Shown: piece after piece, positions 19,297 to 29,952 of the stretch
Position numbering within the stretch: the stretch's first letter is position 1
Layout: every line of letters begins with the position of its first letter
Assembly (NCBI GenBank): GCA_965206015.1
Contig: CBDBIW010000016.1
Location: 372,001 to 436,000 of the forward strand
From: JAJCYL01 sp965206015
Lineage (GTDB): Bacteria > Bacteroidota > Bacteroidia > Cytophagales > Cyclobacteriaceae
DNA: 64,000 nucleotides
Direction: 5' to 3'
Position numbers and translations under genes: made by a program
The notes under the pieces: model-generated
What the model was told of the DNA's origin: nothing
The model's database searches: none
What the model saw: the letters and a program-made list of their open reading frames with translations, nothing else

Positions 19297-20904
19297 ATGA
19301 AAAATAGATATTTAGCAATACTTGCAGCTTTAATGTTAGTTGCACCTGCATGTAGCAATGATGACCTTTTGGATTTAAATATTGATCCAAACTCTTCCAG
19401 TGACATTGACATGACTTTTCTGTTTGCTACCGGAATTATGGAAACAGCCGGCTCGCGATATGAAAGCTGGAGAGCAAACTTGATATATAGCTCAACTATG
19501 ATCCAGCACAATGCTTCCTTAGCAGGCTATTGGAACGGAGATAAATATACGTACAACCCTGGTTATAGTGCCTCACAATGGGAAAGGTACTATCCGGATG
19601 CATTGGAATCTTTAACGCACGTAATGTCTGAAACCGCTGGAGATGCGGCCCAGGCGAATCTCAACGCTATGACAATCCTGGTCAGATGTTTTGCTTTGCA
19701 CAGACTCACTGATTTGTACGGAGCTATTCCATACACTGAGGCAGGAAGAGGCTTGGAAGGACAGGAGTTCTGGTTTCCTGCGTATGAGTCACAGCAGCAG
19801 GTTTATACAAATCTGGTTACAGACATAACAGCAGCCAGAGATGCGCTTTCAGCAACTGGGGACAACCCGGGAACTCAGGATGTATTATATGGCGGTGACG
19901 TTGTGAAATGGCAGCAATTTGCCAACTCCATGCTGGTAAGAATAGGAATGAGAATGTCTGGTGTAAATCCGTCCATCGCCCAAAGTACGGTAGAAGAGGC
20001 TGTAGCGCATAGTGCAGGTGTTTTTACTTCCAATGCAGATAATGCCATGGTTGTGCATTCAGATGCTGGCGGGATCAATCGGAATGGAGTTTCGGAAGCG
20101 TATATTGCCGATGGCGGAGCAAACAACCCAAACGCGAGGCCATCAGAAACTTTTATCAACTGGATGATGGCTGGAAATGACCCCAGATTGATGATCATTT
20201 CAGGTGGAGTAGGAAATTCACAATTGCCTAAAGGAGATGCTGAACCAGACCCGCCAGTTCCGGCGTGGGATACTAATCCTGCCAATCAAAGAGGTCTGCC
20301 TAATGGGTACGATAATGAAACCATTCTACCTAAAGCGGTTGCGGACGGGGTGATTGCAAAGGAAGCTGATTTTTCAACAAACCTGTATTCATTCCTCAAT
20401 CCTTTACTTTATGACTTCGATGATCCTACATTTTTTATTACGCATGCAGAGGTGTCCCTGGCTCTAGCGGAAGCTAAAATGAATGGCTGGAGTGTCGGCA
20501 GTTTCACAGCCCGGGAGCATTTCGAAGCAGGTATTAGATCTGCCATCTCAAATTGGGAGAACTATCATGTTTCATTGACCACCGATACCAGCGATGTGGA
20601 TACTTATATTGCCGGACTTGGTTTTGCTGCAGCTTCCAGCGCAGACCAGAGAAGAATGATCGGTGAGCAATACTGGGCAGCGACTTATTTCAATCATTAT
20701 GAGTCTTACGCCAATTGGAGAAGAACTGGCTTCCCTGTGCTGACACCTACCAACTATTCTGGTAACGTGACCGGAGGAACCATTCCCAGAAGGTTAAGAT
20801 ACCCTGAGGCCGAAATTAGCGGAAACCCAACAAGCTATGAAGAGGCAGTTGACCAGCAAGGTGAAGATTTGTTCACAACCAGGTTATGGTGGGATGTGAA
20901 TTAA
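19297..20904 (+). CDS. SusD/RagB-type surface lipoprotein
   Basis: The start ATG 19297 gives 535 residues with a lipoprotein signal (lipobox VAPAC); the frame open from 19270 uses TTG and adds nothing useful. It resembles the SusD-like nutrient-binding family: SQWERYYPDALESL and an early TPR-like alpha-helical region, RCFALHRLTDLYGAIPYTEA, and the C-terminal PRRLRYPEAEISGNPTSYEE. It forms the lid over the SusC barrel. The gene begins 27 bp after the susC stop, and a strong terminator follows it, so susC and susD form one transcript. Confidence 0.93.
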   Translation: MKNRYLAILAALMLVAPACSNDDLLDLNIDPNSSSDIDMTFLFATGIMETAGSRYESWRANLIYSSTMIQHNASLAGYWNGDKYTYNPGYSASQWERYYPDALESLTHVMSETAGDAAQANLNAMTILVRCFALHRLTDLYGAIPYTEAGRGLEGQEFWFPAYESQQQVYTNLVTDITAARDALSATGDNPGTQDVLYGGDVVKWQQFANSMLVRIGMRMSGVNPSIAQSTVEEAVAHSAGVFTSNADNAMVVHSDAGGINRNGVSEAYIADGGANNPNARPSETFINWMMAGNDPRLMIISGGVGNSQLPKGDAEPDPPVPAWDTNPANQRGLPNGYDNETILPKAVADGVIAKEADFSTNLYSFLNPLLYDFDDPTFFITHAEVSLALAEAKMNGWSVGSFTAREHFEAGIRSAISNWENYHVSLTTDTSDVDTYIAGLGFAAASSADQRRMIGEQYWAATYFNHYESYANWRRTGFPVLTPTNYSGNVTGGTIPRRLRYPEAEISGNPTSYEEAVDQQGEDLFTTRLWWDVN

Positions 20905-20915
20905 GGAATACTATG

Positions 20916-20953
20916 AATCCGGAGCAATTAATTGCTCCGGATTTCCTTTTTCA
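20916..20953. terminator. Intrinsic terminator after susD
   Basis: A perfect 12-bp stem, AATCCGGAGCAA / TTGCTCCGGATT with a TTAA loop, is followed by TCCTTTTT on the + strand. Confidence 0.85.
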
Positions 20954-21046
20954 ATATTAAATTCAAAGTGGATGTTTTCCACTTTTTTGCTGTATTGTTC
21001 CCCATAGAAAATACTGAGCATTTTGTAATGCCGAAAAGCCATCAAT

Positions 21047-24000
21047 ATGAACCCTGGAATAATTACGTTCTCATTCATTTTTTTCCTGGTCAATAATTTT
21101 TGCCATGCTCAAAAAAAATTATTTGAACTAGTCCCCTCCTCTAAAACAAACATTACATTCAACAACAAGATAGAAGATACCAAAGAGAGTAATATTCTCA
21201 TTTACTCCAATTATTACGGAGGTGCTGGTGTAGGTGTAGGAGATTTCAACAATGATGGCTTGCAAGACTTGTTTTTTGCGGGAAACCTGGTGAAAGACGA
21301 ACTCTACATCAATGAAGGTGACTTTCAGTTTCGAAATATCACAAAAAAGGCAGGAATAAAAGATAATGGCGGATGGTCCTCGGGTATAGTGGTTGGAGAT
21401 GTCAATAATGATGGCTGGCAAGATATTTACGTAACCCGGGAACTGTATGACGACGCTCCGGAATTAAGAAAAAACAAACTTTATATAAATAATGGTGATC
21501 TTTCTTTTTCGGAGCGCAGTGCTGCTTATCGCGTGGACCATGACGGACGAACCAGGCATGCAGTTTTCTTCGATTATGACAAAGATGGATGGATGGATAT
21601 TTTGCTCCTTACACAACCACCTAATCCCGGGAGCTATTCTACCATGCGTGGGACAGACTTAAGTCGCTATGAATATGCACCGGTCTTATTGAAAAATACA
21701 GGCAAAGGATACTTTGAAGATGTGTCAAAAAACTCAGGGCTCGACATTCCGGGGTTTCCTAACAGTGCTTCAGCAGTGGATTTTAACAACGATGGATGGG
21801 TAGACCTGTACATTTCCAATGATTTTGAAGCTCCTGATAAATTATACATCAACCAACAAAACGGCACATTTAAGAATGTCATTGACGGGAGCATGGGTCA
21901 TATTACTTATTTCAGCATGGGAGTCGATGCTGCAGATATCAATAACGACGGGTTTATGGACGTTAGCGTACTGGATATGGCTGCTGAAGATAACTATAGG
22001 GTCAAAGCCAATATGGGAGGGATGAACCCTGAAACTTTTTGGAACCTGTATGACCAGGGAGGTCATTACCAATATATGTACAACTCCCTGCAACTCAATA
22101 GTGGCACCATAGGCACTAATGTGAATGAAAGTGCTCCGTTATCATTTAGCAACATTGCCCAGTTTTCAGGTACATCCAGTACGGATTGGAGCTGGTCAAA
22201 TCTCATAGCAGATTTTGATAATGACGGGAAAAAGGATATCTACATAACCAACGGCCTGATAAAGGATATACGGAATACGGATGGAGACAGGAAAGTTTCT
22301 GACTATATAGACAAAGTGATATATGAATTTATTCTTGCTAATCCAAATGTTGGGGAGGTAAGTATCTGGGATATACTGGATCTGGATGAGGCACTTAACA
22401 TTCTGCCCTCTTCCCGATTGTCCAACTATGCCTACAAGAATAATTCGGGATTGAAATTTACTAATACCACGGCCGACTGGGGCCTGGAGGTTCCTTCATT
22501 CTCAAATGGGTCAGCACTGGTTGATTTAGACAATGACGGAGCATTGGATCTGGTAGTAAGTAATATCAATGATGAAGCGTTTGTATTTAGAAACCATGCC
22601 AATGAGGTGACAAAAAATAATTATGTCAATGTTTTACTTGACGACAATGCCCAGGTTTTTGGTTGTAAGGTGAATTTAATCAGTGGAAATGATTCTCAAT
22701 GGTATGAATTTACCAGTGTCAGAGGCATGTATTCCTGCTCTGAGCAAGCTGCACACTTTGGAGTAGGTAGTGCAGATAAGGTTGACAAGTTGATCGTTTA
22801 TTGGAATGATGGAAAAATAACTACGCTTCAGGACCTGGGGGTCAATCAGCAAATTGTGGTGAGCAAAATCGCTGATAAGCCTATCCGTTTGGACGAGCCT
22901 GTTCCTCCGGAATATTTCAAAAAAACAAACCATGAGGAATTGGGCCTGAACTTCATTCATCAGGAAAATAATTTTGATGATTATGCTAAGCAAGCCTTGC
23001 TCCCTCATAAAATGTCGCAATTTGGGCCGGCATTAGCAGTGGCGGATGCAAATGGAGACGGCATCGATGACCTGTATGTGGGTGGGGCAACTGGTCAGGC
23101 TTCCGTTTTGTATTTTCAGAATCAGGATGGGGCGTTTCAGCAGGATCGATCAGAATTATGGGCGGCAGAAGCCAGATATGAAGATGTGGATGCAGCCTTT
23201 GCTGATTTCGACCAGGATGGGGATATGGACCTGTATGTAGTGAGTGGAGGTAATGCATTTGCTCCTGAATCCAGGGTGTATCAGGACAGGCTTTATAAAA
23301 ATATGGGTGCTGGTAGGTTTGAAAAGTTCAATGAAGCCCTGCCAGCATTCCATGAGAGCGGATCCTGCGTACGTTTTGCAGACTTCGACCAGGATGGTGA
23401 TCAGGACTTATTTGTTGGAGGGAGACACGTGCCCTGGAATTACCCGGAGCCGGCTTCCAGTCGGATTATGATCAATGAAAATGGTGTATTCAGGGATATT
23501 ACCCAAGAGAGCGCAAGTGCCTTGATCGAGGTTGGAATGGTCACTGATGCACTATGGACCGACTTTGACCAGGACGGCCTGCCTGATCTGATGGTTGTTG
23601 GAGAATGGATGCCTGTAACTTTCATCAGAAATACGGGCAGCGCATTCTACAACGAAACAGCCGAGTTTGGTCTGAGCAATACTACGGGGTGGTGGTATAG
23701 TATAGAACAAGGCGATATGGACCAGGATGGCAACCTTGACTATGTGGTGGGAAATCTTGGACTTAATTACAAGTACAAAGCTTCACAAGATGAGCCGTTT
23801 GAAGTTTACTACAGGGATTTTGACAAAAATGGCAAGAATGATATTGTATTGAGCTATTATAATTTTGGTGAAAAATACCCACTCCGGGGAAGGAGTTGCT
23901 CCTCTGAACAGATTCCTGAAATAGGCCAAAAATTCACTTCGTATGATTTATTTGCTTCTTCAAATTTATTTGACGTTTATGGAAATAGTGAACTGTTGAT

Positions 24001-24391
24001 GGCCCTGAGTTACAAAGCCCAAACCTTTGCACATATCCAAATCAATGGCCTTGGTAACGGCGAATTTGAAATAAGAGAATTGCCGGAATACACGCAGCTC
24101 TCATCGCTAAATGACATAATCATAAGTGATGTCAATGGAGATAGTAAGTCAGATATTCTGGCCATTGGGAATAATTTTCCTGTAGAAATTGAAACACCAA
24201 GAAATGATGCCGGGAAAGGAGTGCTTTTGTTGAATGACAAGGAGGGCTTTCAGGTAGTGACACCGCTGAAATCAGGTTTTTTTGCCCCAAAAGATTCTAA
24301 AAAAATCACCTTCATAAGTATTAATAACTCGCTGAACCTGATCGTGGCTAATAACAATGACAAGTTGGAGCTATTTGAAATTATCGATTAA
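21047..24391 (+). CDS. FG-GAP/VCBS repeat protein with ASPIC/UnbV domain
   Basis: 1114 residues, with a signal peptide of 22 residues (ending CHAQ). Many calcium-binding DxDxDG-type FG-GAP repeats occur in two blocks (DFNNDGLQDLFFAGN, DVNNDGWQDIYV, DFDQDGDMDLYVVSGG, DMDQDGNLDYVVGN), giving two seven-bladed propellers. Between them, at about 520-620, is an ASPIC/UnbV-like segment (SVRGMYSCSEQAAHFGVG, then IVYWNDGKI). Proteins like this are commonly encoded next to SusC/SusD pairs in Cytophagales, and a surface glycan or protein-binding role is inferred. The gene lies 140 bp beyond the susD terminator, so it probably has its own promoter. Confidence 0.9.
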   Translation: MNPGIITFSFIFFLVNNFCHAQKKLFELVPSSKTNITFNNKIEDTKESNILIYSNYYGGAGVGVGDFNNDGLQDLFFAGNLVKDELYINEGDFQFRNITKKAGIKDNGGWSSGIVVGDVNNDGWQDIYVTRELYDDAPELRKNKLYINNGDLSFSERSAAYRVDHDGRTRHAVFFDYDKDGWMDILLLTQPPNPGSYSTMRGTDLSRYEYAPVLLKNTGKGYFEDVSKNSGLDIPGFPNSASAVDFNNDGWVDLYISNDFEAPDKLYINQQNGTFKNVIDGSMGHITYFSMGVDAADINNDGFMDVSVLDMAAEDNYRVKANMGGMNPETFWNLYDQGGHYQYMYNSLQLNSGTIGTNVNESAPLSFSNIAQFSGTSSTDWSWSNLIADFDNDGKKDIYITNGLIKDIRNTDGDRKVSDYIDKVIYEFILANPNVGEVSIWDILDLDEALNILPSSRLSNYAYKNNSGLKFTNTTADWGLEVPSFSNGSALVDLDNDGALDLVVSNINDEAFVFRNHANEVTKNNYVNVLLDDNAQVFGCKVNLISGNDSQWYEFTSVRGMYSCSEQAAHFGVGSADKVDKLIVYWNDGKITTLQDLGVNQQIVVSKIADKPIRLDEPVPPEYFKKTNHEELGLNFIHQENNFDDYAKQALLPHKMSQFGPALAVADANGDGIDDLYVGGATGQASVLYFQNQDGAFQQDRSELWAAEARYEDVDAAFADFDQDGDMDLYVVSGGNAFAPESRVYQDRLYKNMGAGRFEKFNEALPAFHESGSCVRFADFDQDGDQDLFVGGRHVPWNYPEPASSRIMINENGVFRDITQESASALIEVGMVTDALWTDFDQDGLPDLMVVGEWMPVTFIRNTGSAFYNETAEFGLSNTTGWWYSIEQGDMDQDGNLDYVVGNLGLNYKYKASQDEPFEVYYRDFDKNGKNDIVLSYYNFGEKYPLRGRSCSSEQIPEIGQKFTSYDLFASSNLFDVYGNSELLMALSYKAQTFAHIQINGLGNGEFEIRELPEYTQLSSLNDIIISDVNGDSKSDILAIGNNFPVEIETPRNDAGKGVLLLNDKEGFQVVTPLKSGFFAPKDSKKITFISINNSLNLIVANNNDKLELFEIID

Positions 24392-24558
24392 AAGTCAGGT
24401 GATTTTTTGACAACAAAAGATTACTATTAAATGGCTGGTTTAAGCAAAATGACCCATAATACCCCTTGAAAACAGCCCATTTTGATATTTTTTTGACATA
24501 TCTGAACTCAATACCGACAATTAGGTGGACATTTGGATAGACATTACAGATTTGAGTA

Positions 24559-25668
24559 TCAGGCAAGTTCAAGCTCTTCTTTTCTGCCAAGAACTTTAAG
24601 CATTCTAAAATGCGATTTAAGTGCACCCCCTAATGTTCTCTTACTGTGATACGTTACTCCACATTCCCTGGCAGTTTCTCGCACCAGTGGTGCAATGGAT
24701 TTGTAGTGAATGTGACTAATATGCGGAAACAAGTGATGCTCCACCTGGAAATTCAATCCTCCTGTAAACCAATGAACAATTTGACTGTTCGGTGAAAAAT
24801 TTGAGGTGGTCGCTAATTGATGCATAGCCCATGATGTATTCAAGTCACCACTAATATTTCTTTCAGGATACTCCACTCCTTCAACTACATGAGCCAATTG
24901 AAAAACAATACTTAAAATTAATCCCGCAGTAAAGTGCACTATTAGAAATCCAATCAATATATTAATGAAGGAATAATCGGTCAAAATCCAAGGAAGGCCA
25001 AAGACCGCTCCAAGGTATAGCAACTTAGTTACAATTAATTTAATCATTTCAGTTGACGGAACCCTTCCTTGTCGTCTGGTTTCTCCTGAAATGTTGTATC
25101 TATTAAGCTGCCTGAAATCTTTCACCATAAAAGACAATGTCATAAGGCCGTAAAGAGGTAATATGTACAGCCATTGATACTTATGTACGCGATGAAGATC
25201 TGATTCCGGAGACAATCTTAAGATAAAGGCCTTTGTACTGACATCTTCATCAACTTGATAAACATTGGGATAGGTATGATGTAAGACATTGTGTTGAATC
25301 TGCCAATTGACAGGATTACCACCAAGAAGATAAAGTGAACCCCCGAATAAATTATTGACCCATTTCTTTTTGGAGAAAGATTCGTGAAGGGCATCATGCA
25401 TTATTGACATGCCCACTCCTGCTTTACCAATCCCCATTATTACAAGTAATAGAATGGCAATATATGTCGTAGTTGGTTCTAATTTAATTACAGCGACAAA
25501 GGGAGTAATGAAAAGCACTAGTAGCAAGACAGATTTCAACAACAGGCTCTTTCCTCCATCTTTTGCAATTCCACTTTCCTTAAAATGGGCATTTACTTTA
25601 TCCTGCAAATAATTGAAGAAATCAGAGTTTTCTTTGCTCTGAAATTTTATCTGTCCAGACTTACTCAT
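24559..25668 (-). CDS. Membrane fatty acid desaturase
   Basis: 369 residues with four or more membrane segments and the three histidine boxes of front-end/acyl-lipid desaturases: HDALHES, HNVLHHTYPN and QVEHHLFPHISH (a QxxHH-type third box, as in delta-5/delta-6-like enzymes but without a fused cytochrome b5). It introduces double bonds into membrane fatty acids using di-iron chemistry. The start ATG 25668 follows a plausible A/T-rich leader. It is monocistronic. Regioselectivity cannot be told from sequence. Confidence 0.92.
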   Translation of the reverse strand: MSKSGQIKFQSKENSDFFNYLQDKVNAHFKESGIAKDGGKSLLLKSVLLLVLFITPFVAVIKLEPTTTYIAILLLVIMGIGKAGVGMSIMHDALHESFSKKKWVNNLFGGSLYLLGGNPVNWQIQHNVLHHTYPNVYQVDEDVSTKAFILRLSPESDLHRVHKYQWLYILPLYGLMTLSFMVKDFRQLNRYNISGETRRQGRVPSTEMIKLIVTKLLYLGAVFGLPWILTDYSFINILIGFLIVHFTAGLILSIVFQLAHVVEGVEYPERNISGDLNTSWAMHQLATTSNFSPNSQIVHWFTGGLNFQVEHHLFPHISHIHYKSIAPLVRETARECGVTYHSKRTLGGALKSHFRMLKVLGRKEELELA

Positions 25669-25747
25669 TGTGCAAATGCAAAATCTCGGTGAAAATAGTT
25701 CTCAAAACTTAGATCCGAATTTAATTATGGTTACAACGTAGCGACAG

Positions 25748-26245
25748 TTAATACTTACGATTCAATATTTCTCCAAGTACTATAGCCTTTTTGCCTCCAT
25801 CCTTCGATTGCAATATTTCCCTGATTTCAGAAACGAACTCATTGGAATCATCTTCTTCCTGATAAGGTTTAAATTCTTTAAATTCCAATTTTCCATCCAA
25901 CTCAGCCTCTTCCGTTGCAGATATTAACCTGGCCTCTTTAATTGATTTTTCATAAATAGATTGTGCCTCTTCATCCGTATAGCGAGAACGATACTCATCT
26001 ACTTCTACTTCTTCTTGACAATCATCCACTTCACCCTGCTCCTCTTTTTGATCATCTACCTCCTGGTCAACTCCAAACTTTTTGAGTAGATCTTCAAATG
26101 ATACAGGTCTTTTGCCTTGTGGCGGTTGATTGCCCTCTTCCGTGGTCTCAGTCGGAACTTGCTTTCGCTTCTTAAGAACTCGAGACATGAAATAAATTAC
26201 AGCAAGAACAACATATACGATATTTTCGAAATCCATCTGGTTCAA
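25748..26245 (-). CDS. Acidic membrane-anchored protein of unknown function
   Basis: 165 residues. One N-terminal membrane segment (IVYVVLAVIYFMS), a basic stop-transfer (RVLKKRKQ), then a very acidic low-complexity tail with clusters such as DDQKEEQGEVDDCQEEVEVD and a more ordered C-terminus (FVSEIREILQSKDGGKKAIVLGEIL). ATG 26245 and ATG 26236 are both possible starts. It is divergent from smc. I do not recognise the family; similar short acidic proteins are frequent in Cytophagales. Confidence 0.7.
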   Translation of the reverse strand: MNQMDFENIVYVVLAVIYFMSRVLKKRKQVPTETTEEGNQPPQGKRPVSFEDLLKKFGVDQEVDDQKEEQGEVDDCQEEVEVDEYRSRYTDEEAQSIYEKSIKEARLISATEEAELDGKLEFKEFKPYQEEDDSNEFVSEIREILQSKDGGKKAIVLGEILNRKY

Positions 26246-26332
26246 ATATAAGTATAACCTCCCATGTTTTGGATTATTCCACTGTATGAGTAAAGATTGA
26301 AAGTATCACCTATCTAAAAACCTGTTACCTAA

Positions 26333-26362
26333 TTGTACAGAATACAAAACCTGCTATTTTTG
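26333..26362 (+). promoter_or_regulatory. Bacteroidota-type promoter for smc
   Basis: TTG at 26333-26335 and TATTTTTG at 26355-26362 (consensus TAnnTTTG) are 19 bp apart. The predicted transcript start is near 26369, about 40 bp before the smc ATG. Confidence 0.6.
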
Positions 26363-26370
26363 CTTTGATT

Positions 26371-26389
26371 CGTTCGGCCGAACGTTTTT
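26371..26389 (+). promoter_or_regulatory. Hairpin plus T-tract at the predicted 5' end of smc mRNA
   Basis: The palindrome CGTTCGGCCGAACG is followed by TTTTT. It begins within a few bases of the predicted transcription start, so the transcript would open with a terminator-like or stabilising hairpin. Confidence 0.5.
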
Positions 26390-26409
26390 CGCCTCCAAGG
26401 TGCTTTTTT

Positions 26410-29400
26410 ATGCAATTAACCAAACTTGAGCTAAAGGGCTTCAAAAGCTTTGGTGACAAAGTAGTCATCAATTTCGATAAAGGCATTACCGGCATTGTGG
26501 GTCCAAATGGTTGTGGAAAATCCAATGTGGTGGACGCCATCAGATGGGTTCTTGGAGAGCAGAAAACCAAGATGCTGCGATCCGATAAAATGGAAAACAT
26601 TATTTTTAATGGAACTAAAAAACGTAAAGCCACTAACCTCACAGAGGTCTCGCTGTCCTTCAGTAACACTAAGAATTTACTTTCTACAGAATACTCTCAA
26701 ATTACAATTACACGCCGTTACTATCGGTCTGGAGAAAGTGAATACCAACTCAATGGCGTTACCTGTAGACTCAAAGATATTACCAACCTATTTCTTGATA
26801 CTGGGATAGCATCTAATAGTTACGCCATTATTGAACTGAAAATGGTGGATGATATCCTCAATGACAAGGACAACTCACGCAGAGCCCTATTCGAGGAAGC
26901 CGCAGGTATATCAAAATTCAAGATAAGGAAGAAGGAAACTCTTCGGCGGCTGGATGGCACTGATGCAGACCTTGAGCGTGTGGAGGATCTCATTTTTGAG
27001 ATTGACAAGAACCTTAAATCCCTCGAAAAACAAGCCAGGCAAACTGAACGCTATTTTAAATTAAAAAAAGAGTACAAGGAATTGAGTGTTCAACTGGCTA
27101 GAATCATTATAAGAGATCACAGGAAATCATTTGAGTCCATCTCAAAACAAATTGAAGCCGAAAATGACAAGAAATTAAATCATGGCAAGCAAGTGGCAAA
27201 AAAAGAAGCTGCAATTGAAAAAGCTAAGGCCCAACAAATTAGTAGAGAAAAAGTACTGTCATCAAGGCAGAAGGCCTTAAATGATCATGTCAATAATATT
27301 CGTCAATATGAAGGTGAGAAAAAGGTTAAAAATGAACGTTTACGTTTTCTTACTGACAAAGCAGATAACCACAAGTCACAAATAGATCTGGATAAGAAAA
27401 GCAATGAAAGGGCCTCTTTTTCCATTAGTAGCCTTGAGCAGGAAAAAGATAAAACCACAGCGTTACTGAAAAGCAAAGAGGCCCAAGTAGAAGCTTTCAG
27501 AATAGAGTATGAAAAGCAAAAAGATGAAACTTCTGGCTTGCAATCTGAAGTGAATGCAATACTCCAACAATACAGATCAAAGCAGGAAGAAGTATTTCAG
27601 CTTAACAAGTCCTTAGAAATCAAAAAAATTCAGTTGAGCTCTTTTAAACAGGAGCTTGCTAAAACTACCAGCGATTCGACAAGTCACGCTGAAAACATTG
27701 GAGAGTTTGAGAGCAAACTAAAGGAAGTTTCTAAAATTAGAGATAAAAAAAGCACTGAATTTGATACAATTAAAAATGCCGAAGAGCAGTTGCAAAAAAA
27801 CATAGACTCAACTGAAAAAACGATCGGATCAATACGAGAGCAGCAAACACAAGTCAACCGAAAACTTGACTCACTACAAAACGAATACAGCCTTACCAAA
27901 TCAATGGTAGACAATTTGGAGGGCTTTCCCGAGGCAATTCGCTTTCTTCGAAAAAATCAAAAATGGGCCAGGGACGCTCCATTACTATCAGACATAATCG
28001 CTTGCCCAGAAGAGTACCGGGTGGCCATAGAAAATTATCTGGAGCCTTGGATGAATCACTATATCGTTGATGCTGAAGAGCAAGCTTTCCAGGCCGTAAA
28101 CCTACTCAGCGATGCAGCTAAGGGTAAAGCTCATTTTTTCATTCTTTCGAAACTCGAGAGTTTCAAAGCATCAAGTGGTAAAATAATTCAAGAGGCGGTA
28201 CCAGCAACAGAAGTTGTTGAATTCGATAACAGGTATAAGAAGTTAGTTTCTTATTTATTAGACAAAGTTTATATCGTACCGAATCATTTAGACAATATAC
28301 CAGATGATGATGAGTTAGTTTTTATTACTCAGAATGGGCAAGTATCAAAACGGAAATTCAGTATCTCCGGTGGTTCGGTTGGCTTGTTTGAAGGAAAGCG
28401 AATTGGAAGAGCAAAAAATTTAGAAAAACTCACTCAGCAAATCAAGGCACACACGCAGAAACTTGATAGCATAAACCGTAACCTTGAAGCCGAATTAAAA
28501 AATCTCGAAAATTTTAAAAGCAATTCTAAGAAAACAGAATTTGAATCTCTACGGATCGAAATGAATCAGATCAGTGAAACTTATGTTACTCTTAAAACAA
28601 AACAGGAGCAATTGTCTCAACTATTAAATACCAATACTAATAGAAAAGGAGATATCGTCGACCAGATTACTCTTCTTGAAAAAGAGATTGCCAGTACTGA
28701 ACCGCAAAACATCGATGAATCCCAGGCTCTTCAATCATTGGAAGTCGGATACAACGATAAAAATGAACGGCTCAAGGCATTAACCGAGGTTCTCAATGAG
28801 AAATCTGTCACTTATAATCAAGAGAACATCCTATTTCATCAACAGCAAAATAGTCTAAACACCCTTCTCCAAGAGATTGGATTTAAACAGACAACATTTA
28901 AAACCAGCAAGCAAAGAATTGAAAAAAATCAGGAAGACCTGCAATTGACTGAACAGGAGATTAAGAATCTACTTCAAACTACAGAAAGTAATGATGAAGC
29001 ACTCATTGCGATGTATGAGGAAAAAGAGTTAATAGAAACCGGGGTAAACGAAGCCGAAAAGAAATATTACACAATCAGAGGTGATATTGATGAGTTAGAA
29101 AAAGAAGTTAGAGAAATCCAAAGGAATAGGGAGTTTATTGACGGTTTCATTCTGGAACTTCAAAACCAATTGAATGACACCAAGTTGAATTTGAATTCAG
29201 TCAAAGAAAGGTTATCAGTCGAGTTCGATATTGAGTTAGATCAATTAATGAAGGAGAATCCTGGGCAAGTGGAGCTATCGCAGCATCAAAATGAAGAAGA
29301 CTTAAGAGAAAAAGCTCAAAGAACCAAGGATAGTATAGAAAAGATTGGCCCTATTAACCCAATGGCCAAGGAAGCTTATGAGGAGATAAAGGAACGTCAT

Positions 29401-29952
29401 GATTTCATCGTAACTCAAAAAGAAGATCTTCTAAAGGCAAAAGAATCTCTCATGACTACCATTGGTGAGATTGGCCTGGCAGCGAAAGAGGCTTTTCTGG
29501 AAGCCTTTGAAAAGATACAATCTAATTTCATAGAAGTATTCCGGACACTGTTCTCAGATCAGGACGATTGTGATCTGAGATTGTCTGATGAAAATGATCC
29601 TCTAGAATCTGGTATTGACATTATTGCTAAACCAAAAGGCAAAAGGCCAGTTACAATAAATCAACTGTCTGGTGGAGAAAAGACCTTGACTGCAACATCT
29701 CTCTTATTTGCCATTTATCTATTAAAACCTGCACCGTTCTGCATTTTTGATGAAGTAGATGCTCCACTAGATGATGCAAACATTGATAAGTTCAATAATA
29801 TCGTCAGGAAGTTCTCCAATGAGTCGCAATTCATCATAGTCACTCACAACAAGCGAACAATGGCTAGCACCGATGTTATTTATGGAATAACAATGGTGGA
29901 ACAAGGGGTATCCCGAGTCGTTTCGGTGGACCTACGAGAACTAGCCGATTAA
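26410..29952 (+). CDS. smc: Chromosome segregation ATPase SMC
   Basis: I choose ATG 26410 (MQLTKLELKGFKSFGDK), giving 1180 residues, the normal SMC length; the longer frame adds a non-homologous 15-residue head. Walker A is GPNGCGKSN (31-39). Two long coiled coils (about 165-495 and 665-1010) flank a hinge (about 510-660). The ABC signature is NQLSGGEKTLTA and Walker B is FCIFDEVDAPLDD near the C-terminus. The protein dimerises and, with ScpA/ScpB, compacts and segregates the chromosome. It has its own promoter and is followed by ricT 147 bp later. Confidence 0.97.
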   Translation: MQLTKLELKGFKSFGDKVVINFDKGITGIVGPNGCGKSNVVDAIRWVLGEQKTKMLRSDKMENIIFNGTKKRKATNLTEVSLSFSNTKNLLSTEYSQITITRRYYRSGESEYQLNGVTCRLKDITNLFLDTGIASNSYAIIELKMVDDILNDKDNSRRALFEEAAGISKFKIRKKETLRRLDGTDADLERVEDLIFEIDKNLKSLEKQARQTERYFKLKKEYKELSVQLARIIIRDHRKSFESISKQIEAENDKKLNHGKQVAKKEAAIEKAKAQQISREKVLSSRQKALNDHVNNIRQYEGEKKVKNERLRFLTDKADNHKSQIDLDKKSNERASFSISSLEQEKDKTTALLKSKEAQVEAFRIEYEKQKDETSGLQSEVNAILQQYRSKQEEVFQLNKSLEIKKIQLSSFKQELAKTTSDSTSHAENIGEFESKLKEVSKIRDKKSTEFDTIKNAEEQLQKNIDSTEKTIGSIREQQTQVNRKLDSLQNEYSLTKSMVDNLEGFPEAIRFLRKNQKWARDAPLLSDIIACPEEYRVAIENYLEPWMNHYIVDAEEQAFQAVNLLSDAAKGKAHFFILSKLESFKASSGKIIQEAVPATEVVEFDNRYKKLVSYLLDKVYIVPNHLDNIPDDDELVFITQNGQVSKRKFSISGGSVGLFEGKRIGRAKNLEKLTQQIKAHTQKLDSINRNLEAELKNLENFKSNSKKTEFESLRIEMNQISETYVTLKTKQEQLSQLLNTNTNRKGDIVDQITLLEKEIASTEPQNIDESQALQSLEVGYNDKNERLKALTEVLNEKSVTYNQENILFHQQQNSLNTLLQEIGFKQTTFKTSKQRIEKNQEDLQLTEQEIKNLLQTTESNDEALIAMYEEKELIETGVNEAEKKYYTIRGDIDELEKEVREIQRNREFIDGFILELQNQLNDTKLNLNSVKERLSVEFDIELDQLMKENPGQVELSQHQNEEDLREKAQRTKDSIEKIGPINPMAKEAYEEIKERHDFIVTQKEDLLKAKESLMTTIGEIGLAAKEAFLEAFEKIQSNFIEVFRTLFSDQDDCDLRLSDENDPLESGIDIIAKPKGKRPVTINQLSGGEKTLTATSLLFAIYLLKPAPFCIFDEVDAPLDDANIDKFNNIVRKFSNESQFIIVTHNKRTMASTDVIYGITMVEQGVSRVVSVDLRELAD

